Shown: in pieces, positions 11,551 to 21,714 of the stretch
How the letters are laid out: each line of letters opens with the position of its first letter
Position numbering within the stretch: the stretch's first letter is position 1
Assembly: GCF_035222375.1 (NCBI RefSeq)
Contig: NC_085891.1
Coordinates: forward strand, 3,534,001 to 3,598,000
Source of the DNA: Podospora pseudocomata
Lineage: Eukaryota > Ascomycota > Sordariomycetes > Sordariales > Podosporaceae
Direction of reading: 5' to 3'
DNA: 64,000 bases
Position numbers and translations under genes: made by a program
Notes under the pieces: generated by a model
What the model saw: the letters and a program-made list of their open reading frames with translations, nothing else
Told to the model about the DNA's origin: nothing
Databases searched by the model: none

Positions 11551-12706
11551 AAGTTTATTATAATTAAATTCTATAATCGTTCTATTACTAATAATAACTT
11601 TAAAAGTCTATAAAGTTAATACCTCGTAACCCTTATTCTATTATATATCTAGTATAACTAAATAATTTCCTCAATATCGTCTTTAATTCTCAACTAATTA
11701 AGGTACTATTTAATCTTTTCTATAGTTTTTGTAATACCTATATATCCTCCGAGCTTCGATCCGTAAACCTCTATTACTAGTATTGTCTTATTAATTAGCT
11801 TTATATATACTCGACTTGTATACTATAGTTTTCCTTAACAATTTTATAAAAAATATTTTATAACTCTAATTTTTCTTACTAATGCTATTCTATAGTATCG
11901 TTACTTAACTTCCTTTAGCACTTACTAAAAGTAACTTATTTATAATTAGAATAAATATTTAAAAATACTACTTAACCCTTTTTTAAGTAACAATAGTAAT
12001 TCTTTAGGTAGATCTTTATATTAGTCGGCTCGCCGGCTAAATCAATTTACTTTAACGTTCTCCGAATCCTTTTTATAATCAATTTAAAAATTAAATTCCG
12101 AAAGGAACTTTAATTATTACGTTTACCGTACGTTAAGGATTTTCGTAATAATAAAATACCGTAGGTTCTTATAATCCGTATAAACCTATACTTCGTAGTT
12201 AATATTACTAAAATGTAATTTTTATTCCTCAAATACCTCGATAATAGTAAGTAACTTTTTGTTATAAATTAAATAATCTTAACGTACCCCTTTTAGCTTT
12301 CTCGATAAAAATATTGTTAAATTTAGCTTTTTAATATTATTTTGCTAGCTTAAATATTTATTAATTATATAGTTTAATATATTAACTTTGACTTCAAATA
12401 ATCGATTAGGGCTTAATAGTTTAAATACTGGGTCCTTTAACATAGTTTTGTTTAGTTCTTAAAACCCTACTTTTCTTTTTACCCCCATTAAACTTTATTT
12501 TCTTTTTTAATTAAGTAACTAAATAGTTGTATAAAACTTATGTATTTCCGGATAAATATCGGATAGAACTTTATAAGTTTTAAAAAATTCTTTAATATAT
12601 ATTTTTAATTATAGCGTAAGCTAGTGCTTAATGATTATATATTTTTAAAATTCTATACGAACCTTATTTCGCATTATTAAATATTTTAAATATATTATTT
12701 TTTATA
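11551..12706 (-). mobile_element. RIP-mutated chromovirus pol fragment, part 1
   Basis: Read on the minus strand, this follows the pol region of the better copy at about 31300 back to 30150. Clear anchors are the segment near 11665-11790 (integrase zinc region) and 12023-12110 (end of RNase H). Nearly all differences are C-to-T or G-to-A. The Trp codon that is TGA at 31212 in the better copy is TAG here. E5 interrupts the fragment, which resumes at 13856. Confidence 0.8.
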
Positions 12707-12708
12707 TA

Positions 12709-13853
12709 ACGTGTGTGATAAGCGAACGGGACAGGCAAGCGAGCGGGACACTTTTTTCGCGACGCGTTTCCTGTTCACAAAACATCAAATTTCTCCACAA
12801 ACTATTATGGCAACTCCTTCCTACGAAGCCAGGATGAACTTAGCCCTCGAAGCAATGCAAAAGGATAAGAAATTAAGTATCCGAGCGGCAAATATCTACA
12901 ATGTCGAGAAAACAACCCTCCATAACCGACGCAACGGTAAACTTTCACGAAGCGATATTCCAGCCAATTCGCGTAAGCTCACGGACCTAGAAGAGCAAAC
13001 GCTTGTTCAATATATAATTGAGCTATGTTCACGCGCATTTCATCCACGGCTTTGTTACGTGGAAGATATGGCCAACCGATTGTTGCACGAACGCGACGCG
13101 CCCCCTGTTGGTATACGATGGGCTCACAACTTCGTCAAACACCAGCCAGAGCTCCAGACGCGTTATACACATAGATACGACTACCAGAGGGCCTTGTGCC
13201 GTACGATTCAGAGAGGGTGTATTCCAAGCTGGATGTAAAGCTTCGTATGCCAACACCTCCGACCTCCCGGCCCGGCACCCCACAACCTTGGGTTTTCCAG
13301 ACACCACACAACCCCCAAGAAGCTAACTCGCAGTCAACGCTTATTAAGACTCGCATTGCCAACCATCAAAATAGCTCCCCGACTTCAATGTTGGCTGCTG
13401 TGGACCGGCTTGCTAAAAGTACAATGGCTGTGATGCACCAGGTGGCTCTCCTACGTGCAGAGAACACTTCACTCCGCAAGGCCAACGAGGCACTAAGTAA
13501 GCGTCGGAGAGCCAAAAAAAAACACGTGTGCGGCTCGGAGGATCACTTACTGTGCAGGATGCACACGATCTACTGGTCAAGAAGGCCGTGGGTGGAGAGG
13601 GAGTGCAAGAAACCCAACCGGATGGTAGTGGTGCAGGGGGGGCTCATACGAAGGTTCGGTGCTGTGGTGTGTGCGGCAAGCCTGGCCATAATGCACATAC
13701 TTGCCAGGAGGCTGCAGAATTGTCTGATTCAGCTATTTCGGATGTAATTATGGTTGCTTCCTAGTATTGTTGTGTAGTAATTGGGGATAATGGTATAAAG
13801 GTTGTGAAAAGGTGGTCGCTCGCTTATATTGGTCGCTCGCCTATAACGTACGT
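12709..13853 (+). mobile_element. pogo/Fot-type transposon E5, deletion derivative (1145 bp) with unlike ends
   Basis: TA at 12707-12708 and 13854-13855 flank the element. The left repeat has a GCGAACGGGAC/GCGAGCGGGAC pair. The right repeat, read inward, has GCGAGCGACC twice. The outer few bases (ACGT) agree but the variable halves do not, unlike E2-E4. It is inserted in RIP-mutated chromovirus DNA and is itself little mutated. Confidence 0.9.
12807..13764 (+). pseudogene. Transposase remnant of E5
   Basis: The N-terminal DNA-binding region runs from the ATG to RYDYQRALC. The sequence then joins directly to the region after the catalytic domain (PYDSERV...), so all three catalytic aspartates are deleted and the frame shifts at the junction. 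The coiled coil follows, then a second frameshift near 13525 in an A-run. The final frame ends in a good CCHC knuckle (CGVCGKPGHNAHTC). The junction is the same as in E7. Confidence 0.87.
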
Positions 13854-13855
13854 TA

Positions 13856-15459
13856 TAGGTATACCTAATAAGTATATTCAAACGTATAGAGAATTACGCT
13901 TTAATTTATTAACTTTGTAATTTAAATCTCAATAATAATAAATAATTATTTTTTCTATTTTATTATTGAATTAATAGTAGTTTATTTATAATTATAAATT
14001 ACTATCTTTCTTTGGCATAAAAAATACAAAATATCCTACTAATAATATAAATTGCTAATATTTTTTTTAAAAATTCTTATTTAAATACTTCCGTGATTCT
14101 TTACTTTACTTATAATTAATATAATAGACCTTGAATAGCTATAGCTTAGCTCCTTCTTTTAATTTAATCTCGTAGTTTTACGGTCCTTACTTTAAAAGTC
14201 CTTTTAAATATTTAACCGTAAAGGCTAGCTATTCTCGACATTTTACCGGTATTATTTTTTTCTCGCGTTTCTCAATATTATTATCATAAATATATTTATT
14301 AAACTTGAATATCTTTATTAACGTTGGTAACCCTACTTCTTTAATTTTATTATTTATATTAAGAAAGTATATTATTATTTCTTAAGCTCCTTACGTTCCT
14401 TACGGTAATACCGTAGAGGATATTATCCGATACTTTACTTTATACGTACTCTTAATCTCCTATCATTAATTAAATACTTTTAAAGTTCTTTTAATTATAA
14501 ATACTTATTATTCCTCTAGTCGATATTTGAATTATAGCTTTTATACTATAGTTACTTTAGGATTATAATTTTTGAGGGTCCTATATTTTTAACATCAAAT
14601 ATAATTAAAAATATTTTCTTATAAACCTTCTACGTCGGAAATATTTTTATATAACGATTTATTATTTTTTTTTCTATTGGATTTTAGTTCAATATACGAA
14701 CTATAGCGAAATTAAATTCGTTTTTGAATTTTCGTTTTTTAATATTACCGTTTATTTATCTTTTTAATATATTATAATTTAACAGTATTTATTTTTCTTT
14801 CCTTTTCTTATATAGTAACGACTTTAATCATAAATATCGGATGATTATTTTCTATTTTTACTTTATACTATCATTTTTGAAAATATCGTTTGTAGTCCGT
14901 TAAAGGTTATTAGCCCTCGTATAAAGCCGCGAATTGTTTCTTGAGCGGTTATATTATTTAAAAGCGTTTTCTTACTCTAGGTTCTTTAATAATTAAAAGC
15001 TTTTTTAATTATTTCAACCTAACTTTCATTTATTTTCTATCTTTATTTGTTTAAAATTTTATTAAATATATCTTTAATAATACTTCCGCTACTTAACTAA
15101 TACTTTATGCTTTATAGCTTAATAGTATTATTTAATTTTTTATTATAAGTATAACACGTAGTTTAGGGTTAAGTATTACTATAGTACTATCCTTAATCCT
15201 AAAACTTCGCTTTTTAACGTATACCTCTGGTCTATATACCCGAGGCAGTATCTTGCCTCTCGGCGTAAACTAGATTACCTAAAATCTATCTCCCAATTAA
15301 GCTATTTTCTTTAACTTTTATAATACATAATCGTTTAACTCTTTATTAACCTTTTCTTATCTTACTATTATCCTCCTAACTAGCTATAGCTTACCTTCTT
15401 TACCTACCTTTTGTACCAGCTAATAACCGTATAATAATTTATTTTAATAGTATTTTATA
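13856..15459 (-). mobile_element. RIP-mutated chromovirus gag-pol fragment, part 2
   Basis: Minus-strand continuation of 11551-12706. It follows the better copy from about 29900 back to about 28280, with clear anchors at 14320-14400 and 15200-15400. The position equal to the pol stop at 29022 (near 14690) reads TGA here. It ends at E6, and beyond that element I could not follow it. Confidence 0.8.
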
Positions 15460-15461
15460 TA

Positions 15462-16821
15462 ACGTGCGTGATAAGCGAGTTAGCCAGACAAGCGAGTTAG
15501 CCACTTTCTACTACCTCACTATAACTACCCTCAATTGCGCAACCATAACACTAAGAAATAACAATAACTGAATCAGAAACAGATGAATCAGATGATTCTG
15601 CAGCCTCCTTGCAGGTGCGTGCATTATGACCAAGCTTGCCGCACACACCACAGCACGGAATCTTCGTACGAGACCCCCTGCACCACCACCACTTTGTCGT
15701 ATTTCCTGGGCTACCTGCTCACCTACAGCCTTCTGATCCAGTAGATCCTGTGCCTCTTGTATAGTAAGTGACCCTCCAAGCCGCACACGTGTTTTTGTTT
15801 TTTTGGCTCTCCGTCTCTTACTAAGCTCCTCATTGGCCTTGCGTAGCGAAGAGACCTCTGCACGGAGAAGAGCTACCTCGTGCATTATACCCATTGCTCC
15901 CTTAGTAAATTGGTCCACAGCGGCTAGCATTGAGGTGGGAGAGCTGCCCTGATGGTTAGAAATTCGAGATTTGATAAGCGCTGACTGTGAGGTAGCCTCC
16001 CGAGGGTTGTGTGGCGTTTGAGAGACCCAAGGTAGTGCCGTGGTTGGGCTCGAGGCTGGAGGTGTTGGAGTCCGAATGCGTACATCTAGCTTAGATATCA
16101 CCCTCTCTGGGTCGTACGGCACAAGGCCGGCTCCAGCAAAACCACCCTGGATATTCTTTTTCTGTGATCGAAGCAAAAATGCTTCTCTAAACGCACAAAG
16201 AAACTCCAACTTGCTGATGTGTGTGATGTTCATCCGCATCAACTGCTCAATCTGGCGGCTATACGCCCTCTTCAATGGCGCAAAACAGCCAATATCCAAT
16301 GGCTGAAGTATATGGGAGGAGTGCGGAGGCATACATAGTGTAATAATGGTGTGCTCCTGGCAGTAGGTTTCGAATTCTTCGGAGTGGTGGCTCTCGTGGC
16401 CGTCAAGGATTAACAGCCGATATTTGCCCTTCGTACGAGATCCCGTGTGAAAATCGAAGTGCCGAATCCAATCTATGCCTTTTTGATTGGTAGTCCAGCC
16501 ATTATCGGTTGTTGCAATGCGCCAGGTGGCTGGAAGGCTGCACTCCTGATACCAATTGGCGAGGTGATATTGCACGGCTAAGATGATGAATGGTGGGATA
16601 GCCCAACCTAAAGCATTTACGCCCTGAATAACCGTAGCCCACTCACGATTGCCAGGCTGGACCTGTTTGGCCTTACTACGGCCATCAGAAGTTGTAACGA
16701 CCATGCCCGCGATGATAATACCCATCATGAACCCAGTCTCGTCGAAGTTGTAGACATCGTAGCAATCGATTGGCCATATCTTCCACATACGCAAGCCGGG
16801 GATGAAATACGCGTGTACATA
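15462..16821 (-). mobile_element. pogo/Fot-type transposon E6, truncated at its 5' (right) side
   Basis: The left terminal repeat (15462-15504, after TA at 15460-15461) has two copies of AAGCGAGTTAGCCA. No partner right end exists. The element runs into E7 at a TA at 16820-16821, within the region coding for the N-terminal part of the transposase. The missing half does not reappear after E7, so this is not a simple nested insertion. Confidence 0.85.
15551..16816 (-). pseudogene. Transposase of E6, N-terminally deleted
   Basis: Open from 16794 to 15511 on the minus strand. An internal deletion joins the end of the DNA-binding region directly to DVYNFDETGF, and the 5' third is absent. All three catalytic aspartates (NFDETGF, LILDGHESH, LQPLDIGCF) are present. 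Close to the E3 protein, and it shows that E3 lost one A near 6890. One G is missing from a G-run near 15673, so the CCHC knuckle is read out of frame; the original frame would end at 15551-15553. Confidence 0.87.
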
Positions 16822-17966
16822 ACGTACATTATCAGTGAGTGAGGCATATCAGTAAGTGAGGCACCTTCTACTACTCTATTACAACTATCCTCAATTGCTA
16901 GACCACAACACTAGGAACCGACTATAATTACATCAGAAGCAGCTGAATCTGAGGCTTCTTCAGCCTCCTGGCAAGTGCGCGCATTATGGCCAGGCTTGCC
17001 GCACACACCACAGCACCGAACCTTCGTACGGACCCCCCCTGCACCACTACCATCCTGCTGCGTTTCTTGCACTCCCTCCGCACCCACAGCCTTTTGGTCC
17101 AGTAGATCATGTGCATCCTGTATAGCAAGTGATCCTCCGAGCCGTACACGTGTTTTATTAGCTCTCCGGCGCTTACTTAGTGCCTCATTGGCCTTGCGGA
17201 GCGAAGCGTTCTCCGACTGAAGGAGGGCCACCTGGTGCATCACAGCCATCGTACCCTTAGTAAGCTGGTCTACAGCAGCTAACATCGAAGTCGGGGAGCT
17301 ATTTTGATGGTTGGTAATACGAGTCTTAATGAGCGTTGACTGTGAGTTGGCTTCTCGGGGGTTGGGTGGTGTCTGGAATACCCAAGGTTGTGGAGTACCG
17401 GGCCGTGAGGACGGGGGTATTGGCGTACAAAGCTTTACATCCAGCTTGGAAAGCACCCTCTCTGAATCGTACGGCACAAGGCCCTCTGGTAGTCGTATCT
17501 ATGTGTATAACGCGTCTGGAGCTCTGGCTGGCGTTTGACGAAGTTGTGAGCCCAGAGCTTGCCAGCAGGAGGCGCACCGCGTTCGTTGAGCAAATAGTTG
17601 GCCATATCTTCCACACTACTCAGTCTTGGTGGAAAGTATCGCGTACATAGCTCAATAATATATCGGACAATAGCTTCCTCTTCCGATTGAGTCAGCTTTT
17701 TCGAATTGGGTGTTGTATCGCGTCGTACAGGCCGGCTGGCGCGGCGGTGTCTAAGCGTGCTGCGATCGACATTATATATCTTAGCTGCAGCTGATACACT
17801 TAGACTTTTATTATTTTGAAGAGCTTCAAGGGCGAAGATTTTATGGGATTCTTCTGAAGCACATGTCATTTTACATTGTTGAGAAAATTAGGTTTGAGGC
17901 TGAGGTTACGCGTCGCATAAAAAAGTGGTCGCTCGCTTATATTGGTTGCTAGCTTATAACGTACGT
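16822..17966 (-). mobile_element. pogo/Fot-type transposon E7, deletion derivative (1145 bp) with unlike ends
   Basis: TA at 16820-16821 and 17967-17968 flank it. The left end carries two CAGTGAGTGAGGCA-like units. The right end, read inward, carries GCTAGCAACC and GCGAGCGACC units. It has the same length and the same internal deletion junction as E5 but different terminal motifs. Confidence 0.9.
16911..17869 (-). pseudogene. Transposase remnant of E7
   Basis: Two open frames. The first (17869-17435) is the N-terminal DNA-binding region, ending RYDYQRALC followed by out-of-frame residues. The second (17477-16911) carries the post-catalytic region, coiled coil and an intact CCHC knuckle (CGVCGKPGHNARTC). 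The catalytic domain is deleted. The short C-terminal frame could in principle make a knuckle/coiled-coil peptide, but I have no evidence for it. Confidence 0.87.
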
Positions 17967-17968
17967 TA

Positions 17969-19343
17969 TTACTTTATAAATAAGATAATTATGAGCTTAA
18001 TTCATGCATATTCATTTTTCTAACGCTTCGGGCTTTATTATTAATTCAATTTTTATATTTTACTTTAAGCTTTAAGATTAATCTTTATACCGTTCTAATA
18101 ATGATTCTTTACTATTCGGGTATAAATAGGTTTTTATTCCTTAGAGTATTTTTCGTTATAAAATATATTAAAGAGTTTTTATTCGATTAGAGGGCTAATA
18201 ATTTTTGTAGTGGGAAAGCCTCGTATATTTAGCTTAAAAATAACCCTTTATCTTAAAAGATTGTTTTGAAAGTATTATTTTTAATAGTTTAAATATTAAT
18301 CTTCGTTCAAACTTTTGATTCCGTATTAATTATAAGGAACTCAGCGATAGTATAAAAGTCAGGAAACTATATTTTATATTAGTCGCGGCCTTACTTAATT
18401 ACTTTTTTCATTTTCTTAATATTTACTCCTTAATACTTACGTTAACCTTTTTATCAACATTTAATTGTAACTCCTTCTCCCTGAAATTAAAGGGGCTCAA
18501 TGGTTTTTTCCATATTACGTTCGCTATGGAATTTTTATAGAAATACAACTGATTATAAAGTCGACAGGTCTAATCTATTTTAATTATCCTATTATTAAAG
18601 TACCGGAAATATTATTTATTACCCCCTGGACTTAGTACATCTATTCCTTGAATCTATTGTTACCGTAAAGTATACCTTATAAGATACTTTCCAAATTTCT
18701 TTAAATATGTAATAATCCTTTTAATTCTCCTGAAATAATATTATACCTTTTTTTAAATAGACTTTTGATACTAGTTTGGAATTGTTAACGGTCCCACTTG
18801 TATTAAAATCTTTTTGTTTAATTATTGCACTTTACTTGGTTAAATTTGTATTAAAAGTAATAAGAATCTTACCAAAACAATTATTTTGAAATAAAAATAG
18901 AACTTAATATCGGACTGTTATAATTAAGAAAGTAAACTACTTCATTATACTTTATTAAACTTCTATTTAGTGTTATCCCATATCTTTCCTTATTACAAAA
19001 TATAGCGGGGTTACAATTCATTTAAAGACAGATACATATCGCCGATAGTAATTAGTAATCCTTAGGATAGTATATATACGTTTACAACTATAGTAAATTC
19101 CTTGTTCCTTCATTTTTATAACTTGTATTCAATCAGGGAGGCGTCCGTCCGGTATATCAAAATAGTAAAAGCTAATGGTTTTCCGTTTATATTAAAAGCA
19201 TTTTATAGTTATAAATATAGTTTCTTCAAACTTGTAGTTAAGTATTCATTAACTACTTTTGGACCTACTTCTTGACTCCTAACCTCTTTTTCTTTATTAT
19301 TATAATGTTACATTAGCCGTTTTACTATAATATTATTTAAGTA
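17969..19343. other. 1.4-kb AT-rich block without recognisable genes
   Basis: Strongly AT-rich, with stops in all frames. I could not align it with the chromovirus or the DNA transposons. It is probably a decayed repeat. Confidence 0.45.
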
Positions 19344-19345
19344 TA

Positions 19346-20510
19346 ACGTGCGTGATAAGCGAGTGAAACAGATAAGCGAGTGGAACACGCCCTACGGCAT
19401 TGCGCACCTTCCATCTTCAACCACAAATTTGTCCACGTTTAATAATTGAACAACCTTCGTACGAAAGCAGGCTTTTGTTGCCGTAGCAGCTCTCAAAAAC
19501 GATAATAATCTTGGCTTTCGAGCTGCAGCAAAGATCTACGGTGTTGATCCTGCAACACTAATGCGTCGACGCGATGGCAAACCTGCACGACACGATATTC
19601 CAGCCAATTCGCGCAAGCTTACGGATCTAGAGGAAAAAGCGATTGTTCAATATATAATTGAGCTATCCACACGCTCATTTGATCCCCGGCTTTCGTATGT
19701 GGAAGATATGGCCAATCGATTGCTTGCCGAACGCGATGCGGGACGCGTCGGCGCGCTCTGGGCGCACAACTTTGTTAAACGGCAACCAGAACTCACTACG
19801 CGTTTTAATCGGAAGTACGACTACCAAAGGGCCCTATACGAAGATCCAGAGGTTATTGGCGGCTGGTTTACACTTGTACGGAACACAATTGCGAAGTATG
19901 GTATTCTGGAGGTGGATATCTACAACTTTGATGAGACGGGGTTTATGATGGGTCATAAAACGCCAAACAACCCAACTGAAACCTCTTCACAATCTAATCT
20001 CATCAAGTCTCGGATTGCACAGCATCAGAATAGCTCTCCAACTGAGATTTTAAAGGCAGTTGACGTCTTTGCAAAAGGAACGTCCAGGATAATGCATCAG
20101 TTAGCATTATTGAAGGTAGAGAACCAGAGTCTCCGAGCAGCAAATGAAGCACTAAGCAAGCGCCGAAGGGCCAAAAAGCAACGTGTTGGGCAAGGAGGAT
20201 CACTCTCTGTACAAGATGCACAGGATTTGCAGGGTCAGAGAGATGTTGAGGCGCAGATAATGGAGGAAACGCAGGTAGGTAGTGGTCGGAAGCCGAGGAC
20301 CGAGACGCGTGCGCGACGTTGTGGCAACTGCGGCGAGCCTGGTCATAATGCGCGCACATGTCAGATAGTTGTAGAAACGTCCGAGGAAGATAATTCCAAG
20401 TAATTTTAATTATTTTGAGCTGTTTTGGTGGAATAGTTCTTGTATTTGCAGTGTGGGTGCAGGGAGTGTGGCGCTTTCACTTATATGGCGCTTTCGCTTA
20501 TAAACCACGT
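19346..20510 (+). mobile_element. pogo/Fot-type transposon E8, deletion derivative with unlike ends
   Basis: The left repeat (19346-19388, after TA) has GCGAGTGAAAC/GCGAGTGGAAC units. The right repeat, read inward, has GCGAAAGCGCC/GTGAAAGCGCC units. The base pair after the right end is GA, not TA, so the target duplication is lost or the end was acquired by recombination. Confidence 0.85.
19450..20403 (+). pseudogene. Transposase remnant of E8
   Basis: The start codon region is decayed; an open frame is clear from about 19470. It contains the N-terminal DNA-binding region and NFDETGFMMG, then jumps directly to HKTPNNPTE in the post-catalytic region. The second and third catalytic aspartates are therefore deleted while the frame is kept. 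The coiled coil and an intact CCHC knuckle (CGNCGEPGHNARTC) follow, to a stop at 20401-20403. The product would be an in-frame core-less protein keeping both putative nucleic-acid-binding ends. Confidence 0.85.
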
Positions 20511-20512
20511 GA

Positions 20513-21106
20513 ATAAATTGAATTCAATTAATATTCTTAATATATTTCTCCGTCCTATCCGAACTATATATCTAGTTTTCTATATACGGGTAAATAGCTC
20601 GGAGTTTAACCGATCATGAAAAACCTTTATTTAATTATATAAAAAGAAATTATTCTTACCGAACTTCGAGAAATTTAATAAAGTTATTAATATTTATTAT
20701 CGCTTATAACTTCGTACTTCCGCTAGTACTCAGGGCTTACAAGTTCAGTTAGACCCTCCAGCTTTATCTAATTAGGGCATGACCCCCATTTAAATAGTAA
20801 GACAATATATAAAAAAACAACTACAATACTATAAATATACCCTCAATAAGTCTCTAAATAAACACACTTGCGGGAGAGTAACCCCCTCGCAGGCCGCACT
20901 TCACGTAAGTCAAAGAAAAGACACTATAGGCTCGCAGGCCACATAATAAGTACCGGATTGGCATGATCAGAGGGCTAGAATTGCCAGCACGCGTGCAAAG
21001 CACAAATTTTTAAAGGAAATAAGTCGGTGATCCGTCTAAAATAGAATGTGAGAAGCAGACTGCTTTTTATACATGACCCCTGAAGCCCCCTAAATCCTTC
21101 GTGAGC
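20513..21106. other. No gene seen; AT-rich then mixed sequence, probably older LTR material
   Basis: The first 300 bases are AT-rich and decayed; the rest has normal composition. Because the solo LTR at 21107 interrupts an older LTR-like sequence that resumes at 21512, the last part before 21107 probably belongs to that older LTR. I could not define its start. Confidence 0.4.
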
Positions 21107-21506
21107 TGTGACGAACCCCTGTACAGAACCTCTGAAAGGGATACGGGTTGAAGGTAACTTCTGACAATTGGTTCGGTGCAGCTAAACAGTGCACAACAAG
21201 ATGTCTCAATGTAAACACAAGATACCGTGAATACAATCTGAAATTGCATACTGCGGAACTGTCTATCTACACCAGCCAGTTCCTCCGTATATATACACCT
21301 AATGCCAAGCCTGGATCATTCTGTTTCTCCCCGGATCATGACCGACTCTTAAGGATCATGAGCGATTCCCAGGAATCACTCATGATTTCTTCATGTCCCG
21401 GATGATCCACCTCTTATTGGTCTATCCTCCTTTCTCTTGATTGGCTGCCGTGCCACCTCTTTCCTATTGGTTGTTCCTTTTGGGTGTCCACATCATATTC
21501 GTGACA
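21107..21506 (-). mobile_element. Solo LTR of the chromovirus family, GGATCATGA subtype
   Basis: Starts TGTGACG and ends CGTGACA on the plus strand. The perfect 5-bp duplication TGAGC lies at 21102-21106 and 21507-21511. It shares the TATA box, GGAACTG/CAGTTCC repeat and 3' end with the others, but its upstream part (about 21312-21417) has GGATCATGA/TCATGATC motifs. It is inserted within an older, related LTR. Confidence 0.9.
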
Positions 21507-21511
21507 TGAGC

Positions 21512-21714
21512 CCACTTCCTCACTCATACCCTCAGGCCTGTAGCGGCACCCCAAGCCAGTATGTAATAGGTTTAAGTCACAGTTGTTCGTATCCAGCCTA
21601 TTGTGATTGAGACAAGCCGTTTGTGGTACACTGTTTAGCTGTACCAAACCAGCACTGTTCGAAGCGCCTTGGACTTGTATCCCTTTCAGAAGTTCTCGAT
21701 AGGGGTTCTTCACA
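21512..21714 (+). mobile_element. Right part of an older, divergent chromovirus LTR
   Basis: The forward-oriented 3' part of an LTR ends AGGGGTTCTTCACA, with the recognisable CCCTTTCAGAAGTTCT segment. It is interrupted on its left by the solo LTR at 21107-21506. The RIP-mutated internal sequence follows directly but begins at a point equal to about 28157 of the better copy, so the first 1.5 kb of the internal region is missing. Confidence 0.65.

Noticed and set aside
21148-21405. Open frames across the solo LTRs (also at 3700-4053 and 22223-22504)
   Set aside because: The same translations recur in every LTR copy because the LTR sequence is shared; they carry no protein-family signal.
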